Positions 5,698-8,259 of a stretch of DNA of 8,259 nucleotides are shown here, in pieces (position 1 is the first letter of the stretch; each line of letters begins with the position of its first letter). The translations under genes and the position numbers were made by a program. This DNA comes from Methanolinea sp. (lineage in GTDB: Archaea > Halobacteriota > Methanomicrobia > Methanomicrobiales > Methanospirillaceae), in NCBI GenBank assembly GCA_013331225.1, contig DUGV01000296.1, forward strand, positions 6,850 through 15,108, given 5' to 3'. The notes beneath the pieces are model-generated. The model was not told the origin of the DNA. It saw nothing but the letters and a program-made list of their open reading frames with translations, and did not search any database.

Positions 5698-6561
5698 TTG
5701 AGCAAGTGTGGTATTCCTGCCGTACTCCTCGTCTTCGCAGTCCTCCTGTCCGGATGCATCACCCATCCTCCAGGAACAGGACCGGAGGAGTCCGGATGGA
5801 ACTCCTCTCCGGTCACTCCCACACCCATCCAGGAGGGCACGCTTCCCATCTCGGGAATCACCTGGGTCCTGGTCTCCTACGACAGCGGGAGGCTCGCAAA
5901 GGAGAGCATTGTCCCCGGCAGTGTCGTCACTGCCCGCTTCGAGCGCGAGGGCGTTATGTATGGAAGCTCCGGATGCAACCGGTACTGGGCGCGGTACGAG
6001 GCCTCTCCCTCCAAGGTCTCGATTGATGCCCCGCAACGGACAAATGCCGTGTGCAATACACCCTCGGGAGTGCATTCCCAGGAGTCGATGTATCTCCTCG
6101 ATTTAGGGAAAGCGAGTACATACCGCGTGGATGGAGACTTCCTGTCGCTCCTGGACGGCAATGGCAGGGCAGTGCTCCTCTTCGGGAAGGAGACCGCCCC
6201 AGAAGATTCAGCCCATATCCTCCAGGAGACCTGGTACCTGACTGCCTTGCGGGACGATCAGGGGTTTATCGTAAATTCTCCTGAGGGGGTTCTTGTGACC
6301 GCACGGTTCCTTGATGAGACGGTCTCAGGTTTTGCAGGCTGTAACTGCTATGTTGCGCCGGCATATATCCGCAGCGCCGCGATCCGGATAGAGACTCCGC
6401 TTGCAACCGATACATGGTGCCGGAACGAGACCGTGAGGAACCAGGAACACCTCTACCTCATTCGAATACAGGAGGTGGACGCATATGTGCCAGGTGATAA
6501 TTCGCTCATCCTGGTAAACGGACAGGGTGAGACCCTCCTGGTATTTGGAACCCGGACGTGA
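5698..6561 (+). CDS. Lipoprotein with two tandem META (HslJ-like) domains
   Basis: This is a predicted surface lipoprotein of 287 aa with lipobox LSGC and lipid Cys20. A Pro/Ser/Thr linker (about 21-50) precedes two META domains at about 53-164 and 176-285. Each repeat has the pattern W-x-L/V, a Gly-Cys-Asn turn, a later Cys and a closing VLLFG or LLVFG strand. The turns are SSGCNRYWARY (90-100) and FAGCNCYVAPA (212-222), and the later segments are AVCNT and TWCRN. META domains occur in E. coli HslJ, a heat-shock-inducible protein linked to novobiocin resistance; their biochemical role is unclear. The frame is open from 5548, and GTG at 5551, with AGGGTG (5539-5544) ahead of it, would add 49 charged residues before the signal peptide. 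I chose TTG at 5698 because it puts the signal peptide at the N-terminus and has AGGGG (5683-5687) 10 nt upstream. It may share a transcript with the lipoprotein gene upstream. Confidence 0.87.
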   Translation: MSKCGIPAVLLVFAVLLSGCITHPPGTGPEESGWNSSPVTPTPIQEGTLPISGITWVLVSYDSGRLAKESIVPGSVVTARFEREGVMYGSSGCNRYWARYEASPSKVSIDAPQRTNAVCNTPSGVHSQESMYLLDLGKASTYRVDGDFLSLLDGNGRAVLLFGKETAPEDSAHILQETWYLTALRDDQGFIVNSPEGVLVTARFLDETVSGFAGCNCYVAPAYIRSAAIRIETPLATDTWCRNETVRNQEHLYLIRIQEVDAYVPGDNSLILVNGQGETLLVFGTRT

Positions 6562-6704
6562 CATACACACTACTTACTTTTTCCAGGACCTCTGTGAGCA
6601 GTACTGGTTTTCAATGCCGCGACTGGCAGGATGGAAGACCAACAGGGTACACCATGGTTAAGGGTGTAACGATTCCCTGCCGGCCCCTCAAATGCCCGCA
6701 TCCG
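6562..6704. other. Convergent intergenic region, META lipoprotein / ABC exporter
   Basis: This gap separates the ends of two convergent genes. Five T at 6578-6582 could terminate the plus-strand transcript. A 6-bp inverted repeat, TACACC (6648-6653) with GGTGTA (6663-6668), has a 9-nt loop. No oligo-T tract for the minus strand is visible. I see no small gene here. Confidence 0.35.
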
Positions 6705-7460
6705 CTACATCCTCATTGGGAGGAATTTTTTGTGAAGGATCATTGCACTCCCGGAAAAAAGCAATGTGAAGACCCCGAGCATCACGATGTCGAAGAACAG
6801 GGGAAAATAGTGACTGCCTGAAAATGAGTAACGGATGACATCGGTGAGATAGGTGAGCGGAGAGCACACTGCAAATGTCATTCCCCAGGGAGGGAGCTGC
6901 TCCAGCGGGACAAAGATGCCGGAAATGAAGACAAGCGGGAACTTGAGGAGAGAAGAGAGCATCATGATATTTGACGGGACGTTCGTGGGCGGTACTGCAA
7001 GAAGCATCCCTATCGCCGAGAAGCAGCAGGCCGCAAGGATTATTGCACCGAACATAAGGAAGCAATTCAGGAGAGTGAGGCCAAGCATGAGGCCAATTGC
7101 AACCGTCACCAGCGTGATTGCGATGCCGAAAATCGTGGACGCCGCCATATCACCAAGCACGATTGCTTCGACCGCGACTGGGCATGAAGCAAGCCGTTCA
7201 AGGGTTCTGGCCTGCCCCTCCCAGGGGAATATGGCAGGGGAAACGGCAGTTGCAGTGAAGAACAGGGTCATCCCTACAAGCCCTGATACCAGTAACGCGA
7301 GCGGGAACTGCCTTCCCCCCATCAGGAACGCAAGAAAGAGGAAGACCGGCATGAAGACGCCAAAGATCAGCACGGGGCCCTTTACGTAGTAGATGCGGAT
7401 GTCTTTCTTTGCCACTGCCCACGCCCTCCTCATCTGCTCGGGGAGCCCTGCCGGGTTCAT
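6705..7460 (-). CDS. ABC-2 type transporter permease
   Basis: This is an integral membrane permease of the ABC-2 exporter family (DrrB / NodJ / TagG-like), 251 aa, the usual length. Hydrophobic segments lie at about 28-47, 54-75, 103-130, 131-155, 170-188 and 220-243, consistent with six TM helices. Family marks are the cytoplasmic EGQARTLERLASCPV stretch (81-95), the FISGIFVPLEQLPPW loop (178-192) and the PLTYLTDVIR segment (201-210). It would form the channel with the ATPase encoded just upstream. Its ATG (7458-7460) overlaps the ATPase stop codon as ATGA, so the two are translationally coupled. Such exporters move drugs, lipids, polysaccharides or peptides; the cargo cannot be inferred here. 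Confidence 0.9.
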   Translation of the reverse strand: MNPAGLPEQMRRAWAVAKKDIRIYYVKGPVLIFGVFMPVFLFLAFLMGGRQFPLALLVSGLVGMTLFFTATAVSPAIFPWEGQARTLERLASCPVAVEAIVLGDMAASTIFGIAITLVTVAIGLMLGLTLLNCFLMFGAIILAACCFSAIGMLLAVPPTNVPSNIMMLSSLLKFPLVFISGIFVPLEQLPPWGMTFAVCSPLTYLTDVIRYSFSGSHYFPLFFDIVMLGVFTLLFSGSAMILHKKFLPMRM

Positions 7461-8259
7461 GGCCCCCTCTCCTGTGTCAACTGGAGAAACACCTCGTCAA
7501 GCGATGGGGCATGTGTGTTGAGGGTCAGGATTGCCAGGTTGTGATCCCGGCAGAACTCCACGAGCGATTTGATAGCGGTGTCCTGGTCATTGGCGGAGAT
7601 CTGCCATTTGTCGCCGGTGCGGTTCACACCGACCACCCCGTAAAGCGCATCAAGGGCGCCGTCGGGCACTTCACGGTTGAAACTCACCTCGATCCGGTGT
7701 ACGCGCTCGATTGCGGATTTGAGTCGTTCCGGCGCATCGACCGCGACCATCCTTCCGGCATGAATGATCCCCACCCGGTCGCAAAGACTGTTCGCCTCCT
7801 GCATGTTGTGTGTGGTGAGGAAGATGGTGGTTCCCTGCCGGTTCAGGTCCCGCAGCATCGAGAGTATCATCTGTGTGCTCTGCACATCCAGGCCGCTCGT
7901 CGGCTCGTCCAGGAAAAGGAGCTGCGGCTCGTGGAGAAGTGCCATCGCGAGAATGAGACGCTGTTTCATCCCTTTTGAGTATGCCTGGACCTTCTGGTCC
8001 TTTCTCTGAAGGAGCCCGAGCGTGCCAAGGAGACGTGATGCACGAGAAGCCGCCCTGTCCCGGGATACGCCGTACAGCTCCCCCACAAGCATCAGGTTCT
8101 GCCATGCAGAGAGGTCATTATAGGCATTCGAGGTCTCAGGAACCACGCCGAATCCCTGTTTTGCCAGCACAGGTTCACGGCTGATATCATGCGAGAGGAC
8201 CGTGGCTGATCCTGTGTCCGGCGGGATAACCCCTGTCAGCATCCGGGTGGTGGTGGTCT
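7457..8259 (-). CDS. ABC-2 type exporter ATP-binding protein, N-terminus beyond window
   Basis: This is a cytoplasmic ATPase of the CcmA/DrrA type (COG1131) that pairs with the downstream permease. The frame is open to the window edge. The last codons there read AAG-type Lys (partial) then Thr-Thr-Thr-Thr-Arg-Met-Leu-Thr-Gly, the end of a Walker A motif, so roughly 40 N-terminal residues are missing. Counting from the internal Met at 8242, the Q-loop region is GVVPETSNAY (32-41, Glu in place of Gln), the signature is YSKGMKQR (88-95), Walker B is LLFLDEP (108-114) and the H-loop His is in LTTHNM (142-147). After the ATPase fold comes an accessory C-terminal domain of about 90 residues ending THAPSLDEVFLQLTQ, normal for this family. 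The stop codon overlaps the permease start by 4 nt (ATGA). The true start and promoter lie outside the window. Confidence 0.93.
   Translation of the reverse strand, partial: TTTTRMLTGVIPPDTGSATVLSHDISREPVLAKQGFGVVPETSNAYNDLSAWQNLMLVGELYGVSRDRAASRASRLLGTLGLLQRKDQKVQAYSKGMKQRLILAMALLHEPQLLFLDEPTSGLDVQSTQMILSMLRDLNRQGTTIFLTTHNMQEANSLCDRVGIIHAGRMVAVDAPERLKSAIERVHRIEVSFNREVPDGALDALYGVVGVNRTGDKWQISANDQDTAIKSLVEFCRDHNLAILTLNTHAPSLDEVFLQLTQERGP

Noticed and set aside
5620..6075. 151-codon minus-strand open frame over the META lipoprotein
   Set aside because: It is antisense to the signal peptide and first META domain and shows no motif of its own.
6558..6821. 87-codon plus-strand open frame in and beyond the convergent gap
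   Set aside because: It overlaps the stop codon of the META gene and the 3' end of the permease gene, has no ribosome site and no recognisable features.
6853..7389. 178-codon plus-strand open frame opposite the ABC-2 permease
   Set aside because: It lies wholly antisense to the permease and has no convincing ribosome site or motif.
7409..7978. 189-codon plus-strand open frame opposite the exporter ATPase
   Set aside because: It is an antisense shadow of an ATPase whose signature, Walker B and H-loop motifs are clear.

Overview
The window is about 8.3 kb of moderately GC-rich DNA, most likely from a methanogenic archaeon of the Methanomicrobiales or a close relative. That is an inference. 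It rests on GGGTGA-type Shine-Dalgarno sequences, AT-rich TATA-like boxes in short intergenic gaps, oligo-T tracts just after stop codons, a CHASE4 sensor kinase with a 'TRHDILNQ' H-box common in methanogen kinases, and lipoproteins with Thr/Pro-rich linkers. No taxonomic marker gene is present. There are eight protein-coding genes, no RNA gene, no insertion sequence and no CRISPR array.

Left part (1-2980): two branched-chain amino-acid-type ABC ATPases, livG then livF, lie on the minus strand. They diverge from a LivK-like substrate-binding lipoprotein on the plus strand. The shared gap is short, AT-rich and contains an 8-bp inverted repeat, TGCTAACA-N14-TGTTAGCA. The LivH/LivM permeases expected in such a system are not in the window. 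The binding-protein frame is intact through its signal peptide, but no conventional start codon lies where the Shine-Dalgarno sequence and signal peptide demand one.

Middle part (2971-4947): a membrane CHASE4-HAMP histidine kinase converges on the binding-protein gene, with an oligo-T tract for each strand in the 61-bp gap. No response regulator is next to it.

Right-middle (4948-6561): two plus-strand lipoprotein genes follow, divergent from the kinase. The first is a small helical lipoprotein of unknown function. The second is a lipoprotein with two tandem META (HslJ-like) domains, probably starting at a TTG codon.

Right end (6705-8259): a minus-strand ABC-2 type exporter has its ATPase (cut by the window edge at Walker A) and permease joined by an ATGA stop/start overlap.

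Most of the window is therefore cell-surface biology: solute capture and uptake, extracellular sensing, surface lipoproteins and export. The most unusual points are the start of the binding-protein gene, the permease-less divergent Liv layout with its palindrome, and the asymmetric ATP sites predicted for the LivG/LivF pair.
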